The position numbers and the translations under genes were made by a program. From positions 62,001 to 126,000 of the forward strand of contig JAETOO010000003.1 in the NCBI GenBank assembly GCA_021771715.1: DNA of 64,000 bases. Reading direction: 5' to 3'. Positions 1-9,278 of the stretch are shown in pieces. The notes beneath the pieces were generated by a model. The model had not been told where the DNA came from, made no database searches, and worked only from the letters and a program-made list of their open reading frames with translations. This stretch comes from Oscillospiraceae bacterium. GTDB taxonomy: Bacteria > Bacillota > Clostridia > Lachnospirales > Lachnospiraceae. How positions within the stretch are numbered: position 1 is the stretch's first letter; each line of letters begins with the position of its first letter.

Positions 1-801
1 AGCATCGAGCTGGAAGTGAAGAATACGGACCGCGCATTTGGCACGATCTTTGGATCCGAGATCACGCGGAGGTACCCGGAGGGGCTGCCGGAGGATACGT
101 ACACGGTGAAGTGCAGAGGCGCAGGCGGACAGAGCTTCGGCGCGTTCATCCCAAGAGGGCTGACGCTCGAGCTGGTCGGCGACAGCAACGATTACTTCGG
201 CAAGGGACTCTCCGGCGGCAAGCTGATCGTCTACCCGCCAAAGGGCGTCAAGTATGCACACGATGAGAATATCATTATCGGAAATGTGGCGCTGTACGGT
301 GCGACGAGCGGAAGTGCCTACATCAACGGCACGGCCGGGGAGCGCTTCTGTGTGCGGAACTCCGGCGCGGTGGCGGTCGTGGAGGGCGTCGGAGACCACG
401 GCTGCGAGTACATGACCGGAGGGCGCGCTGTGATCCTGGGGCGCGTGGGCAAGAACTTTGCCGCGGGCATGAGCGGCGGTATCGTCTACGTGCTGGACGA
501 ATCGTCCGATCTGTACACAAAGGTCAACAAACACATGGTCGCGATCGAGCGGATCACCTCGAAATACGATGTCCTGGAGCTCAAGGAGATCATCGGCGCG
601 CATGTGAAGTATACAAATTCGGAGAAGGGCAAGCGGATTCTCGACGATTTCAGCGCCTACCTCCCGAAATTCAAAAAGATCATCCCGCACGAGTACAAGA
701 AGATGCAGATGGCGATCGTGCAGATGGAGGAAAAGGGACTGAGCAGCGAGCAGGCACAGATTGAGGCGTTTTACGCCAACATGAGTGAGAGCGATGAGTA
801 G
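1..801 (+). CDS. gltB: Glutamate synthase large subunit, C-terminal part (cut by window start)
   Basis: The reading frame is open from base 1 and ends at TAG 799-801, so this is the 3' end of a longer gene. The visible ~266 residues match the GXGXG (GltB alpha-subunit C-terminal) domain, a right-handed beta-helix built from repeats such as GGKLIVYPP, GNVALYGATSG, GERFCVRNSG and GGRAVILG. In bacterial NADPH-dependent glutamate synthase this domain sits behind the amidotransferase and FMN domains, which must lie upstream of the window. gltD follows at once with its ribosome site touching this stop, as usual for gltBD. The enzyme makes two glutamates from glutamine and 2-oxoglutarate. The alternative, a free-standing GXGXG-domain protein of an archaeal-type split GltB, cannot be excluded from the fragment. 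Confidence 0.88.
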   Translation, partial: SIELEVKNTDRAFGTIFGSEITRRYPEGLPEDTYTVKCRGAGGQSFGAFIPRGLTLELVGDSNDYFGKGLSGGKLIVYPPKGVKYAHDENIIIGNVALYGATSGSAYINGTAGERFCVRNSGAVAVVEGVGDHGCEYMTGGRAVILGRVGKNFAAGMSGGIVYVLDESSDLYTKVNKHMVAIERITSKYDVLELKEIIGAHVKYTNSEKGKRILDDFSAYLPKFKKIIPHEYKKMQMAIVQMEEKGLSSEQAQIEAFYANMSESDE

Positions 802-816
802 GAGGTGTGAGTGAGC

Positions 817-2301
817 ATGGGAAAACCGACTGGATTTTTGGAGTATGAGAGAGAGAATGATGTGGAGCTTGCACCGCTTGAGCGCATCCGGAATTTTGAC
901 GAATTTCACACACCGCTTTCGCTGGAGAAGCAGCGCTTGCAGGGCGCGCGGTGCATGGCGTGCGGCGTGCCGTTCTGCCAGGCGGGCATGATGATCGGCG
1001 GGATGGCCTCTGGCTGCCCGCTGAACAACCTGGTGCCGGAGACGAATGACCTGGTGTATCACGGCAACTGGGAGGAGGCGTACCGGCGGCTGACCAAGAC
1101 GCATCCGTTTCCGGAGTTCACGTCGCGCGTCTGCCCTGCGCTGTGCGAGGCGGCGTGCACCTGCAACCTGAACGGGGAGCCGGTCGCGACGAAGGCGAAT
1201 GAGCGCGCGATCATTGAGCATGCTTACGCGGCAGGGCTGGTGAAGCCGTGTCCGCCGGAGGTGCGCACGGGCAAGCGCGTGGCGGTGGTCGGCAGCGGCC
1301 CCTCCGGGCTGGCGGCGGCACAGCAGCTCAACAAGCGAGGCCATGAGGTCACCGTGTTTGAGCGGAATGACCGGATCGGCGGGCTGCTGCGCTACGGAAT
1401 CCCGAACATGAAGCTTGACAAGCGGGTGATCGACCGCAGGCTTGCGGTCATGGAGGCCGAGGGGATTTCGTTTGTGACGAACGCGGACATCGGTGGAACC
1501 GTCAAGGCGGAGGAGCTGCTGGAGAAATACGACGCGGTCGTGCTGGCCTGCGGCGCTTCCAACCCGCGCGACATCAAGGCGCCGGGCCGCGAGGCGAAGG
1601 GAATCTATTTTGCGGTCGATTTCCTCAAGGCGACGACGAAGAGCCTGCTCGATTCCAAGTTTGAGGACAAGAAATTTATTTCGGCGAAGGGAAAGCATGT
1701 GATTGTCATCGGAGGCGGCGACACCGGCAACGACTGTGTCGGCACGTCGATCCGGCTGGGGGCGGCATCCGTGACGCAGCTCGAGATGATGCCCAAGGCG
1801 CCGGATACGAGGGCGCCGGGCAACCCGTGGCCGCAGTGGCCCAGAGTCTGCAAGACGGACTACGGCCAGCAGGAGGCGATCGCGGTCTTCGGCCATGACC
1901 CGCGGCTCTACCAGACCACGGTGAAGGAGTTCCTCATGAATAAGAAGGGAGAGCTCACGAGGGCCGTGCTCCAGAAGCTGGAGTCGAAGCGGGACGAGAA
2001 GACCGGGCGCATGATGATGGTGCCGGTCGAGGGAAGCGAGGAGACGGTCAAGGCAGATCTGGTGCTGATCGCGGCAGGCTTCCTCGGCTCACAGAGGTAT
2101 GTGACCGATGCCTTCAAGGTCGAGCTGAACCCGCGCACCAACGTGGCGACGCAGGAGGGCCATTTTGCGACGAGCGTGCCGAAGGTCTTCACCGCAGGCG
2201 ACATGCACCGCGGCCAGTCGCTCGTCGTCTGGGCGATCCGCGAGGGCCGGGAGGCCGCGAAGGAAGTGGACGCATATCTGATGGGATATACGAATCTGTA
2301 A
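817..2301 (+). CDS. gltD: Glutamate synthase small subunit
   Basis: About 494 residues, the usual GltD length. It passes electrons from NAD(P)H through FAD and iron-sulfur clusters to the large subunit. Cysteines at about 46, 49, 54 and 67, then 106, 110, 114 and 116, match the two N-terminal cluster ligand sets. The first dinucleotide-binding loop is GSGPSG (about 159-164) and the second GGGDTGN lies near residue 300. The ATG at 817 is preferred because it gives the family N-terminus MGKPTGFLEYER and lies 11 bases after GGAGG at 801-805; an in-frame GTG at 811 is the alternative. It directly follows the large-subunit gene and its transcript ends in the hairpin at 2366-2433. Confidence 0.95.
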   Translation: MGKPTGFLEYERENDVELAPLERIRNFDEFHTPLSLEKQRLQGARCMACGVPFCQAGMMIGGMASGCPLNNLVPETNDLVYHGNWEEAYRRLTKTHPFPEFTSRVCPALCEAACTCNLNGEPVATKANERAIIEHAYAAGLVKPCPPEVRTGKRVAVVGSGPSGLAAAQQLNKRGHEVTVFERNDRIGGLLRYGIPNMKLDKRVIDRRLAVMEAEGISFVTNADIGGTVKAEELLEKYDAVVLACGASNPRDIKAPGREAKGIYFAVDFLKATTKSLLDSKFEDKKFISAKGKHVIVIGGGDTGNDCVGTSIRLGAASVTQLEMMPKAPDTRAPGNPWPQWPRVCKTDYGQQEAIAVFGHDPRLYQTTVKEFLMNKKGELTRAVLQKLESKRDEKTGRMMMVPVEGSEETVKADLVLIAAGFLGSQRYVTDAFKVELNPRTNVATQEGHFATSVPKVFTAGDMHRGQSLVVWAIREGREAAKEVDAYLMGYTNL

Positions 2302-2365
2302 ACGGCAAAAGCAGCCGAACGTGTAAAAAGTGAACGGAAGCTGTAAAAAAACCGGAAACTGTGCG

Positions 2366-2433
2366 AAATGCTCTGAATGTGTCCTGAGTCGCGAAGGTTT
2401 TTCGTGGTTCGCGGGGACGCATTCAGAGCATTT
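2366..2433. terminator. Bidirectional terminator between gltD and the cellulase
   Basis: A long hairpin pairs AAATGCTCTGAATG-GTCC (from 2366) with its near-complement ending at about 2433, and carries an inner GCGAA/TTCGC pairing. It has T-rich or A-rich edges and lies between two convergent genes, so it can serve both strands. Confidence 0.7.
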
Positions 2434-2467
2434 TCGCGTCAGACGGACAGCGCCGTGCGGAAACGTG

Positions 2468-3871
2468 TCATTGAAGCTTCACGGATGTCACAAGATTCGT
2501 TTTTGAGGTGGAGGATACAATAAAACCGATATCGGTCACTTTCCCTTTTGCAGGAATCCGTTTATTCCAGGAAAGGGGCTTGATTGTGAGGTACTTGCTT
2601 TTATAGGTATAGACACCGTTCCATTCAGAGGATTTTTTGATGGATTTTTTGAAGTTGATCCTCACTTTCCAGCTCTTGACATCCTTCTTTGTGTTGTTCT
2701 TGATCGTCAGCGTGTAGTGTGTAAAATAGCGCTTTCCGCTTTTCCAGGAGTTGACGGCCTTTACAGATGCCCTGCAGGATTTGGAGGCGCCGCTTACGGT
2801 CTTGGCTTTGGATGCGGACGGTTTGCTATCGGAAGCCGGCTTCTGGGAAGAGGCAGATTGTCCGGAGGACTGATCCAGGCTTCCCTGGTAGGTGCGCACG
2901 AGCCATTTGCCGGACTTTGACAGATCGGAGGACGTCCAGCCGGATTTCTTGCTGCAGCTGCTCTTGATCAGGGCGCAGGACTCATTTTTATTCGAAAGAT
3001 TCCATGCCACATAGCCGATGCCGTGCTTGTTCAGAAACGAGATCCACTTCGTGCCCTCGCTTTCATTGACCCCGCCGCTGCCGGAGGCACTTGAGATGCC
3101 GAATTCGCTGACCAGCAGAGGCAGCCCTGCCTTGATCGCGGTTTCTGCCTTTGACCGATAGGAATCCCTGTGTGTATTCGCATAGAAATGCAGCGTATAC
3201 ATGATGTTCTTGTAGCCCTTGATCGGGCTTTTTGCCGCGATGTCGACATCCTGCGACCAGGTCGGTGTACCTACCAGGATCACGGCATGTTTGTCAATTT
3301 TGCGGATCTCCTTGATCACGGACTGGGCATAGGATTTCACCTGGCTCCATGAAGTGCCGCCGTTTGGCTCGTTGCAGATCTCGTAAATGACATTTTTGTG
3401 TCCTTTGTATTTTTTTGCCATCGCCTTAAAGAAGGAAATGGATTGTTTCTTGTAGGTGTTCGGATTTCCGTCGCTTAACGTGTGCCAGTCGATAATCACG
3501 TACATGCCGAGATCCGTGGCTGCCTTCACTCCGGCGTCGATCCGGTTCTTCAGCGTTTTCTGGTTCTGGGAGCCTGCGACACAGTAACCGTTGTACTCTG
3601 CCGTGTACATGGCGAGCCGCACCGTGTTTACGCCCCATTTGTCACGCAGATCTTTAAATGCTTCTTTTGAGACATATTCCGGGTACCAGGAAAGGCCGTG
3701 CGTGCTGACGCCCTTGATCTGGAACGTTTTCCCTTCGGAGTCCACCAGCTTCGTTCCCTTCACAGACAGCCTGCCATGAGCAGAAAGCGGGGTAGCCGCC
3801 AGCACGGGACATGACAGAACGAACGCCAGAAGCAGAATGGACAGAACTCCCCACATTCCTTTTTTCTTCAT
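2468..3871 (-). CDS. Secreted GH5 endoglucanase with C-terminal carbohydrate-binding module
   Basis: 467 residues. A basic N-terminus and hydrophobic stretch (about 5-26) form a signal peptide, probably cut after Ala25 or Ala26. Residues 32-330 are a glycoside hydrolase family 5 barrel: the acid/base Glu168 sits in the NEP motif, the nucleophile Glu256 in SEFG, with the conserved DWH (129-130) and LHFY (227-230). A Ser/Lys/Ala linker (about 332-365) leads to a ~100-residue beta-rich domain (366-467) with spaced tryptophans, resembling family 2-like cellulose-binding modules. The expected action is cutting internal beta-1,4-glucan bonds outside the cell; exact substrate is inferred. It is monocistronic behind a near-consensus promoter (3912-3940) and a good ribosome site (AGGAG). 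Base composition is lower in GC than the neighbours. Confidence 0.9.
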   Translation of the reverse strand: MKKKGMWGVLSILLLAFVLSCPVLAATPLSAHGRLSVKGTKLVDSEGKTFQIKGVSTHGLSWYPEYVSKEAFKDLRDKWGVNTVRLAMYTAEYNGYCVAGSQNQKTLKNRIDAGVKAATDLGMYVIIDWHTLSDGNPNTYKKQSISFFKAMAKKYKGHKNVIYEICNEPNGGTSWSQVKSYAQSVIKEIRKIDKHAVILVGTPTWSQDVDIAAKSPIKGYKNIMYTLHFYANTHRDSYRSKAETAIKAGLPLLVSEFGISSASGSGGVNESEGTKWISFLNKHGIGYVAWNLSNKNESCALIKSSCSKKSGWTSSDLSKSGKWLVRTYQGSLDQSSGQSASSQKPASDSKPSASKAKTVSGASKSCRASVKAVNSWKSGKRYFTHYTLTIKNNTKKDVKSWKVRINFKKSIKKSSEWNGVYTYKSKYLTIKPLSWNKRIPAKGKVTDIGFIVSSTSKTNLVTSVKLQ

Positions 3872-3911
3872 TGTAGTTCACTCCTTTTGATACGATCAGT
3901 GATTTGATTTC

Positions 3912-3940
3912 ATCATAACAACAGAAGAGAAGAAAGTCAA
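3912..3940 (-). promoter_or_regulatory. Sigma-A-type promoter of the cellulase gene
   Basis: On the reverse strand TTGACT (3935-3940), a 17-base spacer and TATGAT (3912-3917) precede the cellulase start by about 40 bases. One of the best sigma-A matches in the window. Confidence 0.8.
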
Positions 3941-3983
3941 TCGGATGAAACAAAAAGCTTTTTCTGCCGATTATGAAAATTTG

Positions 3984-3992
3984 TGCTATAGT
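3984..3992 (+). promoter_or_regulatory. Extended -10 promoter upstream of the amidotransferase gene
   Basis: TGC followed by TATAGT (3987-3992) forms an extended -10 element; the -35 region is poor. It diverges from the cellulase promoter. Confidence 0.5.
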
Positions 3993-4132
3993 ATAGAAGG
4001 TACTGCTTGAAAGCGGCGGTACAGACAGCACATGTATATATAGAAGCAGAACATCAAACATCAGGAATAAACATAGAGATCAACCGGGAAAGGATGGCAG
4101 AAGGGATGACAGAGCGGATGGAGACGGAAGGA

Positions 4133-4825
4133 ATGAAGGGGTCAGGGGACGGCAGGAGGCTGCGGATCGCGCTGCCGGTCTTTTCGCTGCCGAACCAGAA
4201 CTATGAGAATGCGCTGCGGCAGCTGGGGGCAGAGCCGGTGCTGACCGGCGAGCCGTGTGATCCGGCGGACTACGACGGGCTGCTGATTCCGGGGGGCGAT
4301 GACATCAACCCGGCGCGCTTCGGGGAGGAGAACCAGGGCAGCGAGGGGATCGACGACGCGCTGGATGCGCTGCAGTTCGAGGCGATCGGGCGCTTTGTGG
4401 CGGCAAAAAAGCCGATTTTCGGCATCTGCCGCGGGCATCAGGTGCTGAATGTCTATTTTGGCGGCAGCTTGATTCAGGATCTCGGAGAAAAAAATGCGGT
4501 GCACAGGAGGCAGAACGGGGCGGATAACGTGCACGGGACGGTCGCCGAGGCGGACTCCTGGCTCGGACAGCTGTACGGCACACATTTTTCGACGAACAGC
4601 GCCCACCACCAGGCGCTCGGCCGGATCGGGGACGGCCTTCACGTCGTGTCCTGGTCGGAGGACGGTGTGGCGGAGGCGCTTGTGCATGAGACGCTCCCGG
4701 TTTTCTCCGTCCAGTGGCACCCGGAGCGGATGTGTTTTGCGCATGCGAGGACGGACACGGTGGACGGCAGCAGGGTGCTGAACTGGTTTTTGAGTTACAG
4801 TTCAGCCATGCATAAAAAATGGTAA
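4133..4825 (+). CDS. Class I glutamine amidotransferase, gamma-glutamyl-GABA hydrolase type (peptidase C26)
   Basis: About 230 residues. The nucleophile elbow GICRGHQ and the histidine-glutamate pair in QWHPE are the triad motifs of class I glutamine amidotransferases. The LIPGGDDINP motif and the lack of a synthetase partner point to the stand-alone PuuD-like branch, which cleaves gamma-glutamyl amides. The true substrate cannot be read from sequence. Start choice is uncertain: ATGs at 4094, 4106, 4118 and 4133 are all in frame. 4133 has GGAG ten bases upstream and gives a normal family N-terminus. A TTG at 4007 would lie only about 8 bases from the predicted transcript start. No operon partner is evident. 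Confidence 0.82.
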   Translation: MKGSGDGRRLRIALPVFSLPNQNYENALRQLGAEPVLTGEPCDPADYDGLLIPGGDDINPARFGEENQGSEGIDDALDALQFEAIGRFVAAKKPIFGICRGHQVLNVYFGGSLIQDLGEKNAVHRRQNGADNVHGTVAEADSWLGQLYGTHFSTNSAHHQALGRIGDGLHVVSWSEDGVAEALVHETLPVFSVQWHPERMCFAHARTDTVDGSRVLNWFLSYSSAMHKKW

Positions 4826-4826
4826 G

Positions 4827-4862
4827 ACAGACCGTGCTAGCTTGCGTAGCAAGCGGGTCTGT
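4827..4862 (+). terminator. Stem-loop after the amidotransferase gene, possible terminator
   Basis: ACAGACC (4827-4833) pairs with GGTCTGT (4856-4862) and GCTTGC (4840-4845) with GCAAGC (4849-4854). There is no T-tract directly after it, so an intrinsic terminator is only a guess. Confidence 0.4.
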
Positions 4863-4928
4863 GGCTTGCATGGCGTCCCGATTGAATTATAACTTTTTCT
4901 GTGCGGCGGGAATTAATAGTTTTTTTCC

Positions 4929-4957
4929 TTGTGGTGTCTTTGCATACATGATAAAAT
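4929..4957 (+). promoter_or_regulatory. Promoter of the murE-rsgA gene run
   Basis: TTGTGG (4929-4934), 17 bases, TAAAAT (4952-4957), about 42 bases before the murE start. Confidence 0.6.
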
Positions 4958-4998
4958 ATAGGGTAAACGTAAAATGAACCGAGGACGGAGGGATCCGA

Positions 4999-6471
4999 AT
5001 GAAACTGGAAAAGCTGTTGGAACGCTTGGAGTATCGCTGCCTGCAGGGGCCGATGGAGGTCGAGGTGCGCGATATTGTCAATGATTCGCGCAGAGCGAAG
5101 GACGGCTCCTTATTCTTTTGTATCAGAGGAGCGGTGACGGACGGACACAAATATGCCGCGGATGTGGCAGCAAAGGGGGCGAAGGTGCTCCTGGTGGAGG
5201 AGCCGGTCGAGGTGCCGGAGGATGTGACGGTGATCCAGGTCGCAGATACCAGATATGCGATGGCAGTCATCTCGGCTGCGTACTATGGCTATCCGGCGGA
5301 GCAGATGAAGATTATCGGTATCACCGGGACAAAGGGAAAGACGACGACGACGTACATGGTGAAGTCGATTCTCGAGTCGGCCGGGTATAAGGTGGGGCTG
5401 ATCGGGACGATCGAGGCGATCATCGGAGACACGGTGATCCCGGCGGACAACACGACACCGGAGTCGATCACGATACAGGAATATTTTCGGAGGATGGCGG
5501 ACGAGGGCTGTCAGATCGTCGTGATGGAGGTTTCCTCGCAGGGGCTGATGCTGCACCGGACGGCCGGGATTCCGTTTGAGCTGGGGATCTTTACCAACAT
5601 CGAGCCGGATCACATCGGACCGGCCGAGCATGCGAGCTTTGAGGATTACATCGCGTGCAAGGGACTGCTGTTCCGCCAGTGCAGGGTCGGGATTATGAAC
5701 GGGGACGACCCGCACCTGGAGCAGATCCTGAAAGGGCACACGTGCGAGGTGGAGACCTTCGGGCTCTCCGAGGGCGTGGATTTGCGGGCTGAGCACCCGG
5801 AGCTGGTCGGACGGCCGGGCTATCTGGGCATCCGCTATACCGTGACGGGGAAGCTGCACTTCGACGTGGAGGTCGACATCCCGGGCAAATTCAGCGTGTA
5901 CAATTCGCTGACCGCGATCGCGATCTGCCGCCATTTTCAGGTGAGTGAGGAGAATATCAGGAAAGCGCTGAAGGCGGCGAAGGTTAAGGGACGCGTCGAG
6001 AAGGTGCAGGTGTCGGATGACTTTACGCTGATGATCGACTATGCGCACAACGCGATGGCGCTTGAGAGCCTGCTGACGACGCTCCGGGAGTACCATCCGA
6101 AGCGGCTGGTCTGCATGTTCGGGTGCGGCGGGAACCGGTCGAAGCTGCGCCGTTACGAGATGGGCGAGGTGTCCGGGCGGCTGGCCGATTTCACGATCAT
6201 CACCTCGGACAATCCACGCTACGAGAAGCCGGAGGATATCATCGCGGATATCGTGACCGGCATCGAGAAGACGGACGGAACATACATCACGATCGCGAAC
6301 CGGAGGGAGGCGATCGCGTACGCGATCCATCACGGGCAGCCGGGGGATGTGATCATCCTCGCCGGCAAGGGCCATGAGGACTACCAGGAGATCGAGGGAA
6401 AGAAATACCCGATGGATGAGCGCGTGCTGATCGCGGAGATCCTGGAAGAGGATCGGAAGGCGGCACGATGA
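4999..6471 (+). CDS. murE: UDP-MurNAc-tripeptide synthetase, meso-DAP type
   Basis: 490 residues, the family length. This cytoplasmic Mur ligase adds the third amino acid to UDP-MurNAc-L-Ala-D-Glu using ATP. The ATP loop GTKGKTTT is at 110-117, the probable carbamylated lysine is Lys221, and the substrate-selecting motif DNPR is at 404-407. DNPR is the signature of diaminopimelate-adding MurE, whereas lysine-adding enzymes differ there, so the wall should be meso-DAP type. GGAGGG stands just before the ATG. It opens a long same-strand run and overlaps priA by four bases (ATGA). This murE lies outside the division cluster that begins at 36 kb. Confidence 0.95.
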   Translation: MKLEKLLERLEYRCLQGPMEVEVRDIVNDSRRAKDGSLFFCIRGAVTDGHKYAADVAAKGAKVLLVEEPVEVPEDVTVIQVADTRYAMAVISAAYYGYPAEQMKIIGITGTKGKTTTTYMVKSILESAGYKVGLIGTIEAIIGDTVIPADNTTPESITIQEYFRRMADEGCQIVVMEVSSQGLMLHRTAGIPFELGIFTNIEPDHIGPAEHASFEDYIACKGLLFRQCRVGIMNGDDPHLEQILKGHTCEVETFGLSEGVDLRAEHPELVGRPGYLGIRYTVTGKLHFDVEVDIPGKFSVYNSLTAIAICRHFQVSEENIRKALKAAKVKGRVEKVQVSDDFTLMIDYAHNAMALESLLTTLREYHPKRLVCMFGCGGNRSKLRRYEMGEVSGRLADFTIITSDNPRYEKPEDIIADIVTGIEKTDGTYITIANRREAIAYAIHHGQPGDVIILAGKGHEDYQEIEGKKYPMDERVLIAEILEEDRKAAR

Positions 6472-8759
6472 ATTTGTACGCGGATATCATTATTGATATC
6501 GCACACAGCAGGCTGGATCAGACCTTCCAGTACCGGGTTCCGGGGGAGCTCGCCGAGACGCTCGAGCCGGGCAATGTCGTGCTGGTGCCGTTTGGCCGGG
6601 GGGATCACCCGAAAAAGGGCTACGTGCTTCGGATCACGGACCACGCGGCGTGCGCGCCGGAGAAGCTCAAGACGATCCTGCAGGTCGAGACCTCGCTCGC
6701 GGGGGCAGAGTCGAAGCTGACGGCGCTCGCGCTGTGGATGCGGGACTATTACGGGTCGACTGCGGTGCAGGCGCTGCGGACGGTGCTCCCCTTCCGGGAG
6801 CAGGCAGCTCCGAAGAAGAAACGGAAGCTGGTGCTGCGTCTGCCGGCCGGGGAGGCGCAGGAGGTCCTGGCGCGCTGCAGGCAGAAGCATCAGACGGCGC
6901 GCGCACGGCTTCTGGAGGCGCTGCTCGCGGAGCCGGCGCTCCCGATGGAGATCGTGACGGGAAGCCTGAAGATCACACCGTCCGTTTGGAAGCCGCTCGC
7001 AGAGCAGGGAATCGTCGCCTGTGAGACGGAGCAGATCTACCGGACGCCGGCTGTGCTGAGGCAGCTGCAGGAGGAATCGCGAAGAAGTGCAGCGGTTGGC
7101 AGGCAGGATGCGGACGGGAGCAAAGCGGCGGCTGACGAGCACAATGCCGGCGGGTTCCGCCTGAACGCGGCGCAGCAGGCGGCGGTGGATGCGGTGTGCT
7201 CCCGGTGGGAGAGCGGCGGCGGCCGGTATCTCCTGCACGGGGTGACGGGCAGCGGCAAGACCGCGGTCTACATGGAGCTGATCGCGTGCGCGCTGAAGCG
7301 GGGGCAGCAGGCGATCCTGCTGATCCCGGAGATCTCGCTGACGTACCAGAATGTGATCCGGTTTTATCACAGGTTTGGCGACCGGATCTCGATCCTGCAC
7401 TCGCGGCTGTCCCAGGCGGAGCGCTACGATCAGTTCGAGCGCGCCAGGGACGGAGATATCGATGTGATGATCGGGCCGCGCTCCGCGCTGTTTGCGCCGT
7501 TCCCGCGCCTGGGGATCATCATCATCGACGAGGAACATGAGCCGTCGTACAAGAGTGAGACGGTGCCGCGCTACCATGCGCGGGAGGTCGCGCGAAAGCG
7601 CGCCGAACTGGAGGGGGCACAGCTCGTGCTGGGGTCTGCGACGCCGTCTCTTGAGGCGTACTACGGCGCGCAGACCGGACTGTATGAGCTGCTTCGTCTG
7701 CCCGACCGGGCGACCGGCGGTCAGCTCCCCACGGTGTACACGGTGGATCTGCGCGCGGAACTGAAGGAGGGCAACCACTCGATTCTGAGCCGGACGCTCT
7801 ATGAGAAGCTCTCCGGTGTGCTCGCCGAGAAAAAGCAGGCCATGCTGTTTCTGAACCGGCGCGGCTACATGGGCTTTGTCTCCTGCCGCTCCTGCGGGGC
7901 GGTGCTGAAATGCCCGCACTGTGACGTCTCCCTCTCTCTTCACAGGGGAGGGCGCATGGTCTGCCATTACTGTGGGTATGAGGAGCAGGCCGCAAAGCAC
8001 TGTCCGGTCTGCGGGTCGCCGTACATCGGCGGGTTCCGCGCGGGGACGCAGCAGATTGAGGAAGTCGTGAAGGGGATGTTCCCGGAGGCGAGGATCCTGC
8101 GGATGGACGCGGACACGACGCGGGGCAAGGACGGACATGCGGAAATCCTGCGCGCGTTCGGCAGCCACGAGGCGGACATCCTGATCGGGACACAGATGAT
8201 CGTAAAGGGACATGATTTCCCGGGGGTGACGCTGGTGGGCATTCTGGCGGCGGATCTGTCCCTGCATGTCAGCGATTACCGGGCGGCCGAGCGGACGTAT
8301 CAGCTGCTGACGCAGGCGGCGGGGCGTGCCGGGCGAGGCCGGGAGCCGGGCGAGGTCGTGATTCAGACGTACGACCCGGAGCACTATGCGGTTGTCTGTG
8401 CGGCCAGGCAGGAATATGAGCCGTTTTACGAGCAGGAGCTCGCGTACCGCAGGCTTTCGGGCTATCCGCCGACCGGGAATCTGCTGGCGGTGCACCTGGC
8501 GGCCCCGGACGAGGAGAAGCTCGCGGTCGCGGTCGACTATCTCGCCAGATTTATCCGCCAGATCGCGGGAAAATATCAGGCGCTCGTGATCGGGCCGGCG
8601 GATGAGCCGATCGCGAAGATCAACGACGTGTACCGGAAGGCCGTCTACGTGAAGCAGGCAGACACAAGACGGCTGATTGGTGTTAAAAATATGGTGGAAC
8701 AATATATTGAGATTAATTCGGGATTTTCCGATATCCGGGTTCAGTTTGAGATGAACTGA
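6468..8759 (+). CDS. priA: Primosomal replication restart helicase PriA
   Basis: 763 residues. PriA recognises stalled forks and reloads the replicative helicase. Seen here: the N-terminal DNA-binding region, Walker A GVTGSGKT (about 257-264), the DEEH box (about 353), a cysteine-rich insertion from about 471 with four CxxC-type pairs (CRSC, CPHC, CHYC, CPVC) that bind two zinc ions, and late helicase motifs including [14 protein letters not shown] and QAAGRAGR. Translation is coupled to murE by the ATGA overlap. The gene is followed after 35 bases by def, the common clostridial order. Confidence 0.96.
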   Translation: MNLYADIIIDIAHSRLDQTFQYRVPGELAETLEPGNVVLVPFGRGDHPKKGYVLRITDHAACAPEKLKTILQVETSLAGAESKLTALALWMRDYYGSTAVQALRTVLPFREQAAPKKKRKLVLRLPAGEAQEVLARCRQKHQTARARLLEALLAEPALPMEIVTGSLKITPSVWKPLAEQGIVACETEQIYRTPAVLRQLQEESRRSAAVGRQDADGSKAAADEHNAGGFRLNAAQQAAVDAVCSRWESGGGRYLLHGVTGSGKTAVYMELIACALKRGQQAILLIPEISLTYQNVIRFYHRFGDRISILHSRLSQAERYDQFERARDGDIDVMIGPRSALFAPFPRLGIIIIDEEHEPSYKSETVPRYHAREVARKRAELEGAQLVLGSATPSLEAYYGAQTGLYELLRLPDRATGGQLPTVYTVDLRAELKEGNHSILSRTLYEKLSGVLAEKKQAMLFLNRRGYMGFVSCRSCGAVLKCPHCDVSLSLHRGGRMVCHYCGYEEQAAKHCPVCGSPYIGGFRAGTQQIEEVVKGMFPEARILRMDADTTRGKDGHAEILRAFGSHEADILIGTQMIVKGHDFPGVTLVGILAADLSLHVSDYRAAERTYQLLTQAAGRAGRGREPGEVVIQTYDPEHYAVVCAARQEYEPFYEQELAYRRLSGYPPTGNLLAVHLAAPDEEKLAVAVDYLARFIRQIAGKYQALVIGPADEPIAKINDVYRKAVYVKQADTRRLIGVKNMVEQYIEINSGFSDIRVQFEMN

Positions 8760-8794
8760 ACCGGCAGCAGCAGACTAGAATGGAGGACAAGAAG

Positions 8795-9274
8795 ATGGCG
8801 TTAAGACAGATCAGGATTATGGGGGATGAGAAGCTGGAGAAGGTGTGCCGCCCGGTGAAGGCGGTGACGGCGCGGGAGCGCGAGCTGATTGAAGATATGC
8901 TGGATACGATGTACGACGCGAACGGTGTCGGCCTCGCGGCTCCGCAGGTCGGGATTCTGAAGCGAATCGTCGTGATCGACATTGGGGAGGGGCCGATCGT
9001 GCTGATCAACCCTGAGATTTTGGAGACCTCCGGTGAGCAGACCGGGCAGGAGGGCTGCCTGAGCCTTCCGGGGCAGGCCGGTGTGGTGACGCGCCCGAAC
9101 TATGTCAAGGTGCGTGCAATGAATGAAAATGGGGAAGAATATGAGGTGGAGGGCACGGAGCTGCTGGCGCGCGCGATCTGCCATGAGTGTGACCACCTTG
9201 ACGGGATCATGTATGTGCGGTATGTTGAGGGCGAGCTGTTTGATGTGACAGAGGAGCCAGAGGAAGAGGAGTGA
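8795..9274 (+). CDS. def: Peptide deformylase
   Basis: 159 residues. It removes the formyl group from the N-terminal methionine of new proteins. All three family motifs are present: GVGLAAPQ (44-51), EGCLS with metal ligand Cys88, and HECDH (130-134) with two metal-binding histidines and the catalytic glutamate. The ATG at 8795 is chosen over an in-frame ATG at 8780 because GGAGG at 8782-8786 lies eight bases before it. The acidic tail EEPEEEE is slightly longer than usual. It is paired with fmt, four bases downstream, which adds the formyl group that def removes. Confidence 0.95.
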   Translation: MALRQIRIMGDEKLEKVCRPVKAVTARERELIEDMLDTMYDANGVGLAAPQVGILKRIVVIDIGEGPIVLINPEILETSGEQTGQEGCLSLPGQAGVVTRPNYVKVRAMNENGEEYEVEGTELLARAICHECDHLDGIMYVRYVEGELFDVTEEPEEEE

Positions 9275-9278
9275 TAAC

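Noticed and set aside
6381-8702. A 773-codon reverse frame opposite priA
   Set aside because: Shadow of a certain gene; composition is that of an antisense frame and it has no own context.
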